Part shown: one piece after another, positions 42,889 through 54,394 of the stretch
Numbering within the stretch: position 1 is the first letter of the stretch
Layout of the letters: each line of letters opens with the position of its first letter
Assembly: GCA_963580285.1 (NCBI GenBank)
Contig: OY757014.1
Span: 16,210,334 to 16,274,333, forward strand
Length of the DNA stretch: 64,000 bases
DNA from: Lucinisca nassula
Taxonomy: Eukaryota; Mollusca; Bivalvia; Lucinida; Lucinidae
Direction: 5' to 3'
Notes under the pieces: model-generated
Seen by the model: only the letters and a program-made list of their open reading frames with translations
What the model was told of the DNA's origin: nothing
Databases searched by the model: none
Position numbers and translations under genes: made by a program

Positions 42889-44819
42889 GATTGTCTGTCA
42901 TTACTACAATTACCCGAGGTCTGACCTATGCCTCCAGTAGGTCTGGCACTATTAGGTGGTTTACGATTCGCAGGTTTATCATCTTTCTTGGGACAGTCTC
43001 TGATAATATGGCCCACTTCTTGACAGCCATAGCACACTATACTTCTTCCCCTAAATGGTCTTTGAACTTGCTGTTGAGAGTCCGTTATACCTTTGTCTCT
43101 AACCACTACTTGCATCTGATTCATGAGGGTTTGTAACATGTCTTTAGCTTCAGTCAGAATCTTTAGAGATTCTACCTCTAGAGTTGGTTTGATATTACCA
43201 GAATCGTTCTTTTCAGTCCTCTTTTTCTGATCTGTTACTTTCTTTACAGGTAATCTACACACTCTGTCTGGGTCCTCACTTTCATCTTGTGACTCGTCGC
43301 CAGAACTATCTTCCTCTACTTTTGACCTTCTGGCATACCTTTTGAATTTTCTGTCAGAAGACCCTTCTGTAAACCCTCTGTGCTTGGTTTGTACGAAATT
43401 GACAACATGGTACACGGCTTCATCTATATCCTCAGGTTCTTTGTTATACTCCACTTCAAAACGTGCATCACCGTCCCTGAGACCATCCAAAAACCTACGA
43501 ACAAGATCTTCTTGTCTTGTGTTTTCATCACGGTAAGTGTATGCCTTTGCATACAGTCGCTTTAGCTCTGCAGCAAATTCTTCTGCTGTTTCACCAGGCT
43601 TCTGTGTTCGTTGGCTGAATTTAGCTGCAAATGTTTTCTTAGTTTCTACTACCCTAAATCTGCTATTAAGCTCTTTAATGAGTGCACCATAATCAGAAAG
43701 GAGGTGACGTGGTAACTGTGTAAACACAAACTCGCCTGCTTTACCTTGTAACTTTGGTAACAGGTTATCAAGTTTCTTCTCCTCTGACCAGGACCTTCTT
43801 TCTGCAATGGCTTCGAATCGGCTGACCCAGACTTTCCAGTCTTCTTTGCCGTTAAATGGCGGTAACTTTACCTCATTTAGCCATGGATTCATCTGTGACT
43901 GGCGGGCCATGTAAGGCACCCTTGTGTTTTCGGGCACTCTGAATTGGAAATTTCGCGAGGACGCGCCACTGTCAAACGACTGAGTGCATATAGGATCAGA
44001 TCTATAATAGTTACCTCCATCTGTGTTGGTTCTATATGCCCGCCTTTCATGAGCAATTCCTCTATTATACAAAGGTTGCCATGAGGTTCGACTATAATTA
44101 TCACTAGCTGAATATTGTGACTGTGATTGTGCAGGCTGTTCCATGTTTGCATCTGACGTATCGTACTGTGCCCTTTCCACTACACGATCAGTACCTGCAC
44201 CGACCTGTACCGACTGCACGCTGGCTGTACTGTACATTGCAGGTTGCACGCTGCCTGTACTGTACATTGCAGTTAGCTCTTGTAATATGGACAGGACATT
44301 TGTGAGGGTACCAGAAATAGAATCTTGTTTGATTTCCATGTTAACTTGTTGTTGTTGTAAGCCTACTTGCTGCTGTTGCATGCTTGTTAAAGCGTTACTT
44401 AAGCCAGTTATAGTATTCCTCACGTTAGCTTCTGAATACATAGCAGATTCCATATCGTGGTCCCCTCTGTTGAATGTGTGTCCCCTAGATGTCTGCATAG
44501 ATGGGTAGCTGTGAGAGCTAGTTATAGACCCTTGATGTAAATGACTCACTGAATTGGGAATAGAGGACCCCCTTGTTTGAGTATGTGATACTTCACGTAA
44601 CTGCATTAGAGAAGCAGCAGCTACTGTTTGTTCATTTTCGCTAGTTAAGCTTTGACCCTGGCTTGTGTTTACTAATGTGTCATAATGTGTCATTTCTTGG
44701 CTTTCCGTCTGCCTACTAGACCCCCTCTTATTAAAGAAAACTTCTGTCTCAGAGCCCGAATCTTCATTGTCAGCCCTATCGCCTGTGGGCTCATCATAAC
44801 TGGTTTGTCTACTATCCAT
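42879..44819 (-). CDS. gag: gag polyprotein of the Ty3 element
   Basis: 646 codons, ATG 41 bp past the primer-binding site. The first ~300 residues are polar and Gln/Ser-rich, with a short tandem duplication (PAMYSTASVQ) and a Q-rich coiled segment. Residues about 310-490 match the retrotransposon gag core (PPFNGKEDWKVWVSRFEAIA, then LLPKLQGKAGEFVF). A CCHC zinc knuckle, CYGCQEVGHIIRDC, is at 596-609. The product should form the particle and bind the genomic RNA. The frame ends in TAG three codons after it enters the frameshift window, so Gag alone is the default product. Confidence 0.94.
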   Translation of the reverse strand: MDSRQTSYDEPTGDRADNEDSGSETEVFFNKRGSSRQTESQEMTHYDTLVNTSQGQSLTSENEQTVAAASLMQLREVSHTQTRGSSIPNSVSHLHQGSITSSHSYPSMQTSRGHTFNRGDHDMESAMYSEANVRNTITGLSNALTSMQQQQVGLQQQQVNMEIKQDSISGTLTNVLSILQELTAMYSTGSVQPAMYSTASVQSVQVGAGTDRVVERAQYDTSDANMEQPAQSQSQYSASDNYSRTSWQPLYNRGIAHERRAYRTNTDGGNYYRSDPICTQSFDSGASSRNFQFRVPENTRVPYMARQSQMNPWLNEVKLPPFNGKEDWKVWVSRFEAIAERRSWSEEKKLDNLLPKLQGKAGEFVFTQLPRHLLSDYGALIKELNSRFRVVETKKTFAAKFSQRTQKPGETAEEFAAELKRLYAKAYTYRDENTRQEDLVRRFLDGLRDGDARFEVEYNKEPEDIDEAVYHVVNFVQTKHRGFTEGSSDRKFKRYARRSKVEEDSSGDESQDESEDPDRVCRLPVKKVTDQKKRTEKNDSGNIKPTLEVESLKILTEAKDMLQTLMNQMQVVVRDKGITDSQQQVQRPFRGRSIVCYGCQEVGHIIRDCPKKDDKPANRKPPNSARPTGGIGQTSGNCSNDRQSLN

Positions 44820-44859
44820 TTTAACGGGTTCGTATCACAGGATCCGTTGATTATGCTAA

Positions 44860-44880
44860 CGAATCCCACCGCTGCCACCA
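44860..44880 (-). other. Primer-binding site (tRNA-Leu)
   Basis: Seven bases inside the 5' LTR, the minus strand reads TGGTGGCAGCGGTGGGATTC, continuing with G. This is complementary to the last 21 bases, including CCA, of animal tRNA-Leu as I know it (3' end ..CCCACCGCTGCCA-CCA). It is the site that primes minus-strand DNA synthesis. Confidence 0.9.
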
Positions 44881-45715
44881 TAAATTGTGTTGCGTGCCGA
44901 GGGTTCACAGGGCCAGTAGGGCTTCTCCACAAGATATAAACAGGGCTGAAACTAAAGCTGGCTAGACAGCGAGAGCTCCAACTGCCTTGCAGAAACGCTA
45001 GACTTAGTCTAGGCCTCTTTTGAGGGGTATGGGTGAATCTCAGGAACTAAAAGGAAAATTATATGTCAATATTCTGTTCTATTCAGTTTCAGGCGGTTCA
45101 GCCCCTAATTGAAGGGATTGAAAGGAAGAAACAAGACATGTTGTCATTTGATAACTATATCCTTTTAATGATGATAGATTAAATAAATTTTATAGTGAAA
45201 ACAATAAGATCGTTGTTTTATGACTAGATATATGAAAACAGTGCTACATGGAATGAATTAAAACCTGTGCGAACTGAGTGGACGGTTTGAAATAAAATGA
45301 CACGACCGGTTTTATACGAATGACAGTGATCACGAACTAGTCAGGCTAAACAATGCGAGTTAATGATATAAAACATGAACAGGGCTAATGATAAATGGTG
45401 AATGCATTGATATTTGATAACAATATGCAAAGTTTCAATAAAGAATTGTTAAGGAAGCAAGAGCACGGAGTTTAACTGCTCAGCTTTCTCTTTAAATAAC
45501 CCTAAAATAACAAAAGAGCCAAGTTTCAGTTATGACATAACTAGTGCTAACCCCTCGAAACAAAAGAAATAATTTTTTCAAAGTTTGCTGCTTTTTGAAA
45601 AGAATAAACTTGTAAAAATAGACCAAAACTAAAGACAAAAAGTCGCAGCAAAATAAAATGCGTCTTGCCTTAACGAAAGCTAAATCTGAGATTGACGGGA
45701 TTCCCGGGACCGCTC

Positions 45716-45724
45716 CTTATATAC
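45716..45724 (-). promoter_or_regulatory. Putative LTR TATA box
   Basis: Minus strand reads GTATATAAGGAG. It lies in the middle of the 5' LTR, a reasonable U3/R position, with GGGATC-type palindromes just upstream (45765-45843). The identical site in the 3' LTR is at 33506-33514. Confidence 0.55.
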
Positions 45725-45827
45725 TCCCGAGTTCCCGTCCCCCAAAACCCACAAGATTTTGTAATGGGATCCCAGACCCCAGACCTATATGCTCTGGGAT
45801 TCCGGATTCCCCTTACAAAATAACAAA

Positions 45828-45843
45828 GGGATCACGTGATCCC
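45828..45843. promoter_or_regulatory. 16-bp perfect palindrome with E-box in the LTR
   Basis: GGGATCACGTGATCCC, about 105 bp upstream of the TATA-like box, containing CACGTG. The same site is at 33618-33633 in the other LTR. Weaker relatives (GGGATCCCAGA and TCTGGGATTCC as an inverted pair) lie next to it. Binding of a bHLH factor is inference. Confidence 0.4.
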
Positions 45844-46612
45844 GCAACAGTCAACCAAGGGAAGATGCCGTCTCCAAGGAGATTCTGACAACCGCCATCT
45901 TGGATTTGCCGGTAAATAACCTGAGTACCAACTTTTAACCGGCTAGAAAGTAGTTATTTCCAATGGAAACCCTTTAACCATTGGTACCAAAATGACGAGA
46001 AATGAACAGACTATTTGACTGTTATGACGAGAAAATTATATTATGTACCGATTACTAGTGATTGATGAAAAAACTGTAGCTTGACAGCTTGTGTCGCTTG
46101 TCAACGAAAATCCACCCCGTACCCGACTTCAGCCGGCAAATATAAAGCCGTCTCAAATGAAGTCCCCAAAGTTATTATAACCAAAATGACCCCAAAAGAA
46201 TATATTTCATGACTGTCGTAACTAGAAATTTTTCTATGGTACCGATTGTATGGAATTCATTTGGAAGTTGGACCTGACGGGTTCGTGAAGACTTCTCTGT
46301 TTTGACAGTTACGGTTCAACGATCTCTCACAGGCTCCCATAATTCCATGTTTACACACCGAAACAATGGATGACAGTGAATACAACATGGTACGGTCTGA
46401 ACAATTTGGTGGTCAAAACAGCTGGTTAACAGCAAATAATGGATTAAATTAAATTGCAAAAGACAGGTAATCACATAGTTCAAAGGGGCGATGGGTGTTA
46501 ACTTTGTGTCTTTTTAGAATATACAAGTATTGACTGTCCACTGCTAAAATGTGTAAACAGCTGATTTGTGAACCAGGAAGAAAATTGCAACACAGGAAAC
46601 TGGGTCACTACA

Positions 46613-47210
46613 ATATTTATTGTTAAATCTTACTTTTTGAATCAAAACCATATCCAGACATCCGAACAAACGATACAGTCCGAACGATTTGATATAATCA
46701 GTCGTGCTTAAAATGGACATAAACAGAGTAATATAACAATAACAAGTCTGGAGAAGATCAATACGATATTGACAAATCTGTAGCATTACTTAGCACATAC
46801 GGGATGTTGATAACTGGACAATGCGCATGTCTGCAGTATTGTTTCAGCGGGAAATTTCAAATGGAATCATTACAATGACACATCCATTACATGTGATACA
46901 ACAGCGACTGTCCTATCTGTCGATATCATTCATTACGCAAACACGCTTATACAAATACAATGCCACCTTTATCGCCGAAAAAATGAAAATTATGTGATGA
47001 AAAATTGTGATATTTTTCTTATTTCTGCTCAAAATATAGATTGTGGGCACTCGTTAGAACCGCCTCATCGAGGCGGTTCTAACGAGCACCCACAATCTAT
47101 ATTTTAGAGCAGAAATAAGAAAAATAAGGTATACCCCCGGAAACCCAAGTTTTACTATATAAAAGTGGGGTTCAATGGGGTCAAAATTATATAGGCGTGT
47201 TTTCGTGATG
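46613..47210. repeat. Tandem duplication, unit 2, distal part
   Basis: Continues from 32677 across the Ty3 insertion: ATATTTATTGTTAAATC matches unit 1 at about 31970. Differences from unit 1 are scattered single bases and small indels, clearly more than between the two LTRs, so the duplication is older than the insertion. Ends with an FB1 copy at 46931-47210. Confidence 0.9.
46931..47210. repeat. FB1 foldback element (duplication unit 2)
   Basis: CATTACGCAAACACGC start, perfect centre, end CGTGTTTTCGTGATG. Confidence 0.85.
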
Positions 47211-47212
47211 TT

Positions 47213-47385
47213 CCAGAGTTTTTTATGCTTACCTTATTTCTGCTACAAAAATAGATTGTGGGTGATCATTGAGGCGGTTCTAACGAGTGCTCACAATCTA
47301 TGTTTTTGAGATAAAATAAGGAAAACAATGTATCCCCTTGTAAACCCAACTGTATAAGGGTTTACAAGGGGATACATTATAAAGA
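47213..47385. repeat. FB-family fragment next to the duplication
   Basis: Half-centre attgaggcggttctaacgag, then a side hairpin enlarged to gtatccccttgtaaaccc with its complement at 47355-47385. Confidence 0.6.
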
Positions 47386-47889
47386 TTTGCTAAAATCTAC
47401 TTTCAACGCTTTCAACCTGTAGACCTTTCTAAATAACTCTGCAAACAGTGAACATACAGATGAGACGGCACTGACTGACTGAGGTTTCTAAGGTTATACC
47501 GGGTGCTCGAGGCACATAAGAGCTACCTTATGAGACGGTACTGTTTGCAATCCCGCTAATGATTAAGGCTAAATTCAAAATTTATAAGAATGGACGTGTC
47601 CTTACTCAGAGATATAAAGATTAATATGCACCAGCCATTGGTAATCTTTGCAACCTCCGCAGGTAAAGAGGCTAAACTGTCAAAGATATTATTAAAAAAA
47701 AGATGCTACATGACTATGATGCAAGAAATTACGAACGATGTATCAGAGATATCTTTATTTCTGTCGGTCGTTTAGATTGTTTTACAGAGATTTTGTCGAT
47801 AAGCCTATATCTGTCAAGATGTCAATATTCCGCCCTCTATTTGTTTCACACGTACAAAGTTTATCCTGGATTTAAGCACGATTTCACTT

Positions 47890-48135
47890 TTCAAAATATA
47901 CGTGAAGGCAATGGTCAAGAATCGATACAAATATTAGAGGCACCAAAGGAGAGAAACACAAACATGAAATACCTAGATCCTAATGGAAACATCAATGGCA
48001 GAAAGCCAAAAGGACAGTTACTTTCACACAAAATGGCCAATTGGCTATCCTAAACAAAAATATCTAAGCAATGCGCACACTCAAAGACACACTTTGACAG
48101 AAATAAACCGCGACAGAAGAACCGTCTTGGAGTTG
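47890..48135 (+). repeat. T repeat, partial
   Basis: gcaatggtcaagaatcgata to cgcgacagaagaaccgtc, ending just before a poly-G run (48145-48161). Confidence 0.65.
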
Positions 48136-49039
48136 TCAGTGTTGGGGGGGGGGGGGGGGGAATGGGGGTTGGGTACGGGGTCGGGGTGCTTAAATCGATC
48201 TTATAAACAGGGATCTACCCTTAAAGAAAATAATTTACTCTTACCCTGCTGAATGAATTAATTTAACAACAACCATTCCTGACTATCTACCAATCAAATC
48301 ACTTGATAATATGTTCGTTCAATCCACAAACTGCTTGACAAACAGTGTATATCTTGATCAGAAGCCATCTGGTCTGGATCTACATATTTGCATAGGTAGG
48401 TGTTGTTGTGTTCAGCGGAATAATGTTAAGAGTAGATCCGTGTTAATGTGTGATTCAGTATATTGGAGCATTGTCTGGCGGATAATATGCAAAGTATGTA
48501 TAGTCCATTTTAACTACCTTCAAGTTCAGAGTCCAACTGTTAGTTTTCCTTTGCTCCAACATTTCAGTTATTTCATGCTGCCGATTCCTCACCGCTGTTT
48601 CGGTAGCTTTGCACTAAATACTGGGGGTACTGGCTTTTATCACTTTGGGACAGAGCTTTTAGTTGCAGTCTAAATACCAGACAGGCTTCCATTGGATAAA
48701 TATCCCATGTTTCATTTCAATGTGAGAAAAGGATAATTATAAGGAAATGAAATGATGTGTGTTTTATAATTATATCTGCAAGCTCAAAGAAATTGTTGCT
48801 GATTTTATAGTGTCACCTCTCATTTAAAAAGCCGGTGTGTATTCACTGCAAATCTGCATGTAAACAAACATGGGGGACCATAACATGAAAAGGAGACGGG
48901 CTACATGTGGATTTTTTCTCATCAACTTGTTGAGCTAGGATGGCTCTATAAATAAGTAAGGTTTGAAAAGTTTTGTATGTGTAGTTTTTGTGGGAGCATG
49001 TAAAAGGTTACTATTGTCGCCTATGGAAAATATTTAGTG

Positions 49040-49330
49040 GTAAGCTCCCTTTCACTGTATTCGTTTGAATTTTATGTTCTCGGAGATGTTGCACTGACGC
49101 GTTAGAATTCCTTCACGCGGACAGAATAAACTATTTATCTAAACCGCGACAGAGCCAAGGGCGAGAATTGTAACCACGTGAACTGGATTTACACAACTTT
49201 TTTGTTGTTTATTATTGTCATTATTCATCTTTGCCATGTATGGTGTTGCAAATATCTTTTAATTTGGATAGCCGTTTGGTCATTTTGTGGGTAACAAATT
49301 GTCCTTTTGGCTTTCCGCTTGTGACGTATT
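49040..49330 (-). repeat. T repeat, partial
   Basis: gttctcggagatgttgcactg and, further on, tccttttggctttccgcttg; it ends about 20 bp before the FB1 copy at 49349. Confidence 0.6.
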
Positions 49331-49348
49331 CATCATGATGGATTGTTT

Positions 49349-49628
49349 TATTACGCAAACACGCCTATACAAATACATTGCCACCTTTATCGCCGAAAAA
49401 ATGAAAATTATATGATGAAAAATTGAGATATTTTTCTTATTTCTGCTCAAAATATAGACTGTGGGCACTCGTTAGAACCGCCTCATCGAGGCGGTTCTAA
49501 CGGGTACCCACAATCTATATTTTAGAGCAGAAATAAGAAAAATAAGGTATACCCCCGGAAACCCCAGTTTTACTATATAAAAGTGGGGTGCAAGGGGGTC
49601 AACATTATATAGGTGTGTTTTCGTGATG
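49349..49628. repeat. FB1 foldback element
   Basis: Close relative of the two copies at 32269 and 46931 (same ATTACGCAAACACGCC end), inserted in a T repeat region. Confidence 0.85.
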
Positions 49629-50308
49629 ATGTATGTGTTTTTGGTGTCTTGGATGGGTGGTAAGAGGTAACTGTATCAAACATGATCATTACCTTGTATT
49701 ACCTTTCAATTATTATTCCATTTAATGAGTCGACAAAACGCTAAAGTACAAGACAGCATATGCGACAGAACAAGACTCAGATAAGCAGGAGCCAGCTCAT
49801 AGTTTTTGCTTTTCTTTCCAAATTGCTTGGAAAACATGGTATATACGACATTTGGAGGACTCTGGTCAGTCTGCGCGAATGTGTAGACTTCGCACCGACT
49901 GATCTGAGTCATCGCTGGCCGCAATGTCATTGTAACATTTGCTTTGCATGCTTTAATCAATTGTTCTAAAACACAGCTGCAAAAAGATGCATTATCAAAA
50001 TAAAAATGCTACGCATGTGTGTGTCGTGTTTACGACGATGGAACAACTACAGCTTTGCGCATGAGTGTGGACTGTCATAGTTCAAATGTCGACTGCATTC
50101 TGACAAGGATACCGACGCTGATCCCAAACTGCACTGGTGACACTTTGATTATGTCATATAGCATTCACCGAGATTGGCATAAATATTTTCCCAGAAGAAA
50201 AGCGTTAATGGAAATAATAAAGATAAGCTTGAAATGCCTAGAACTATTAAAGCATTCAACTCATCAAACAAAATTGCAATCAGCATCATTGACGCTGCAC
50301 ATATAATT

Positions 50309-50509
50309 GGGCCCCGTCAAGCGATTTTGGTACTTATCGCCCATGCGAGCAGCGAAGGTTCAGGCGAGCCTGCGCATCCGCGCAGTCTCGCCAGAACCTT
50401 CGCTGCTCGCTCATACAAGCAGTGAATCAAGAGGAACCTTCAGACAGAAAGCAAGTTGAAACTTGTCATAGCGGAATGCTCGAAGACACAAATTTGCTTG
50501 GCGGGGCTG
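50309..50509 (+). repeat. M236 element, internally deleted
   Basis: Same ends, but about 36 bp between cagacagaaagc and acttgtcatagcgg are missing. Confidence 0.75.
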
Positions 50510-52075
50510 ATATAAAGTCTGAACTGCTGTGATACGTCAGTATTTCTTAGAAGTGACTATTCTGCGTCATAGCATTTCTTAATAGTCAGTGTACTGATCT
50601 GAGCAGGGTCCTGGTTTAATCCTCTGTGCTCGTTTCTTTTTTTATGGTAAAACGTTCAATGTATATGACTAGGCGTGGTCTCGTAATGTGAAAGTGGTGT
50701 TAATAACGGTTTATGTTATTTCTTCTGTTATGTTCTTCTGTTATTTCTTAATTCTTGCCCATAAACATAGTAAATACATGGTAAGTGCACGCCCCTATAA
50801 AATTTTCTAAGGTCCACCGATTATATTGTATTATAAAAGACACTAACCATGTATTTAGTTTATACCGCAATCAAAATAATCAAGGAGTTTTACAATAATT
50901 TAGCAAATTTCACAAAAAAAGACCGCAGACATGTGGCAAGTTAAACGATATCCAGTGCCATGGCGCACACACGTTTCATAACGTGACGTATAGAAGTGCA
51001 ACGTTTTCTGACGTCACCGCGTCACAGAAACGTCAAAAACAACATTGTCGCTCGAATAAACATGAAGCCTATGCGCCACTACGCTCTACAAAGTTCACTT
51101 GCGCGAAAGAGCCTGCGCCCTGGCGGCCATATTATTATTTTTTCTACAGAATTTTCAATGTTTACCTAAAGACCCAGGAACTAAAAAATGTTAAGAATGC
51201 ACTGAACTTATCGGTAGTATATCGACTAGTGGTTTGGTGTCAGCCCATTCCTGAGGTTAGTCCCTTGCCCGCTGGTCAGCCATTCAGGACAAAGGTTAGT
51301 AAATGCCCTTGACCTTTGGAAACTGACTAATTTCCATGCAGCTGATTGCAAATATCCCACTGTTTTGCCTTTTTTTTAATACAAATGTCTAAGTGACCAA
51401 ATTTTACCTTGAAGTAAAATAGGTCATGGTCTATTAAAGGTCACAATTGTAGAACCAGTGTCCCCAATGCTGTATACCAAGTCTGAAGGTTATCGGCCAT
51501 TTGGGTTTTGAAGGCTTTTTACCATACATGGACATGGCGGCCATCATGGCCATGTGACCAAGACCCCATGAACAAACTTTCTTTCCCCCAATCCATGAAG
51601 TCTCCACGTGTAATTTGCTTTCAACTGGTCTGACAGTTTCTAAGGAGATACCATTCTAAAATGTTGATGACGCAGACGGTACGGATGCAGATGACCACTG
51701 GTGAGCTAAAACATATACAACTTTGACCTTTTTCCTTCCAAAAGTCTATGTGACCAAATTTGAAGTTGGCGTAAAAAGTTAAGGACAACAAGGGGCCATC
51801 GTTTGAACAAATGATTGCCTAGAGTCTCCAATGCTGCACAACATGTTTTATAACAATGGAAGAAGCAGATTTTGAAGGGTTTGTACCTTAAATGGGCATA
51901 ACAGCAATATTTGTCATGTAACCAAACTGATATTAATGTTATCCCATTGTTTTTTGTTTCTAAAAGCTTCCTTATGAAATTTTGTTACATACGGACCAGT
52001 TGTTTCTAAGAAAATTAGGTTTTAATTTTCATATTCTGAATGACATTTGGCAAAGGTCTAAGAAATGACCTTGAT

Positions 52076-52260
52076 CTTGTGGTGCAGTGGTAAAGCATCG
52101 GGTTTGAGATCGAGAGGTAGCCGGTTCGATGCCCGCAAGCGCCAAGTGTTGTTTCCTTGAGCAAGAGACTTAATCCACATTGCTTAGTACTGGTTCCTTC
52201 CCAGGAAAATGGAGCTACATGGAAGACTAGTACTAGTACTAAATGCGTTACCCTCTATAA
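52076..52260 (+). repeat. tRNA-derived SINE
   Basis: ttgtggtgcagtggtaaagc, then gccggttcgatgcccgc: clear A and B boxes of a third SINE family. Ends where the FB1 copy begins. Confidence 0.7.
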
Positions 52261-52540
52261 CATTACGAAAACACGCCTATATATTTCTGACCCCCTCTAA
52301 CCCCACTTTTATATAGTAAAACTGGGGTATACAGGGGTAAACCTTATTTTTCTTATTTCTGCTCTTAAATATAGATTGTGGGTACTCGTTAGAACCGCCT
52401 CGATGATGCGGTTCTAACGAGTGCCCACAATCTATATTTTGAGCAGAAATAAGAAAAGTATCACAATTTTTCATCCTAAAATTTTCATTTTTTCAGCGAT
52501 AAAGGTGGCAATGTATTTGTATAGGCATGTTTGCGTAATG
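52261..52540. repeat. FB1 foldback element
   Basis: CATTACGAAAACACGCC to TGTTTGCGTAATG; the centre has a GATGATG loop. Inserted in the 51.3-53.9 kb tandem array next to a SINE. Confidence 0.85.
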
Positions 52541-54394
52541 ATAAAGGTCGATTATTATTAGTATTATTATACTCATAAAGTTTCATTTACTCATTTAGCT
52601 TACTGCATCTATCCATTGTCAGATCACAGACTATGATAATTTATGAAAAAATACTTAGTTTTGACATTTTCCCATACAAAGGTCTATGTGACCAAATTTG
52701 AGCTTGGCGTAAATAGGTCAAGGTCGGCAAGGGGTCAACATTTGAACGAACTATGACTGGCTCGAGTCCCCTGTGCTACATACCAAGTTTCACAACAATC
52801 GGCCCACAGGTTCTGGAGAAGAAGATATTTTGAAGGGCTTTTACCTTATATGGGCTTGGCGGCCATATTGGTCACGTGACCAATTAATATTATTCAGTTT
52901 TCATTTCTTTGTTTCTGAAAGCTTCCTCATGTAATTTGGTTAAATATGGCCCAGTGGTGTTTGACAACTTTCATATTTGAAACTATGTGTTTGACCCTCA
53001 GTACTCATGTACTTACATTTACTTATTTTTCTAATTGCATGTATTCATTTTCTGATCACAGGCTGCAATAGTTTTCGAAAAAATAGTTAGTTTTGACTTT
53101 TTTCCATATAAAAAAACCTATGTGAACAAATATTACCTAGGCGTAAAATATGTCAAGGCCATCCGAGGGTCATCATTTGAACAAATTATAATGACCCTGA
53201 GTCCCCAATGCTACTTTCCAAGTTCCATTACAATCGGCCAACTGGTTTTGGAGAAGAAGGTTTTTGAAGGTTTCTTACCTTATATGTCCAGCTTGGTCAT
53301 GTGACCAAATTCAAATTAACCAATTTTCATTTCCTTGATCCTATAAGCTTCCATATGAAATTTGATTATAAATGGCCTAGTGATGTCTTTGGAAAACAAG
53401 GTTAACTTTTTCTATCTGAATGACCTTGGGCCAAGGTCAAAGAATGACCTTGACCTTGAATACTCTTGTAGTTTTATTCAATTATTTAGCTTACCACATC
53501 TATCAATTTTCAGATCACGGGCTGCAATAGTTGCCAAAAAATAATCAGTTTTGACTTTTTCCCATACCGAAGTCTATGTGAACAAAATTGACATTGGCGA
53601 AAAATAGGTCAAGATCAGTCGATGGTCATCATTTGAACAAACTATGATTGGGCCGAGCATACCAGGTTTCATGACAATCGGCCCACTGGTTCGGGAGAAG
53701 AAGATTTTTGAAAGGACTTTACCTTATATGGGCATGGCGGCCATTTTAGTCATGTGACCTGGACCACGCGAACAAACTTTCGTTCCCCCATCCCATGGAT
53801 GCTCCACGTGAAAATAAACTTCAATCGGCCCAGTGGTTTCGGAGGAGAAGATGTTTGAAAATGTTGACGACGCAGACACAGACGCAGACGACGGACGACG
53901 GACCACTGCCTATCCTATAAGCTCTCCCGAGCCTTCGGCTCTGGTGAGCTAACAATTCTCTGTGTATTACATTCTGTATTAAAACCTGCAAATAGATAGT
54001 TTATTTTAGCTTTTGAAATTATTCTCGAGGCTTAGACGCAACCGCAGTAGCAGTGCGCGATTATTCCATCGGACCATTCAAACCAGAAAAGCACGAGAAG
54101 GTAAGAATCTAGCTGAAACTTCTAAATGAAATATTTATACGAATGTAGCGAAGATAATTATTTGCAGTTTGATTGTTTTCCCGGGTACAAAGAGTTGCAT
54201 GTTATTGTTTACACTTGTAAATCAGGTACCAGAAAAGTAGGTCCGGCCAATAAACGGTCAGGTCAGTAGAAGGTATTACTGCCGATAATAGCGCGCAGTT
54301 ATTCGACCCCCTTTAATAGGTTACTAGAATGGCTGACTGCGGTTTAAATATGTAGGCCTAGTGGGTAGTCTTTAGAACCACCTCGGCATGATAA

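Larger units (their letters stand above)
32678..46612 (-). mobile_element. Complete Ty3/gypsy-class LTR retrotransposon
   Basis: 13,935 bp. It begins and ends with 1725-bp direct repeats bounded by TGT...ACA. Reading on the minus strand, the order is 5' LTR, tRNA-Leu primer-binding site, gag, pol (protease, RT, RNase H, integrase), a further open frame with zinc fingers, a coiled-coil frame, a polypurine tract and the 3' LTR. RT before integrase is the Ty3/gypsy order. The integrase C-terminus shows GPF (GPY/F-like) and no chromodomain was recognised. It is flanked by ATAT on both sides (equally readable as AATAT). The matching empty site survives at about 31965-31985. Equal LTR length, absence of visible LTR differences and long open frames indicate a recent insertion. 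The clade within Ty3/gypsy is not assigned. Confidence 0.96.
44888..46612 (-). repeat. 5' LTR of the Ty3 element
   Basis: 1725 bp, offset by exactly 12,210 from the other LTR over its full length, with no difference noticed on reading. In element orientation it starts TGTAGTGACCCAG and ends GCACGCAACA. It is unusually long for a Ty3 LTR. It holds a TATA-like promoter and clustered GGGAT palindromes. Confidence 0.95.
51340..53955. repeat. 430-480-bp tandem repeat array
   Basis: Five diverged units, marked by tatgtgaccaaattt at about 51391, 51744, 52690, 53122 and 53577, interrupted by a SINE and an FB1 copy (52076-52540). Units share gttttgaagggcttttacc-like and ggcggccat blocks. It ends with the hairpin ctcccgagccttcggctctg. 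Confidence 0.75.

Noticed and set aside
52080..52150. Possible functional tRNA gene
   Set aside because: A and B boxes are present, but the acceptor stem does not close and the body continues as a SINE.
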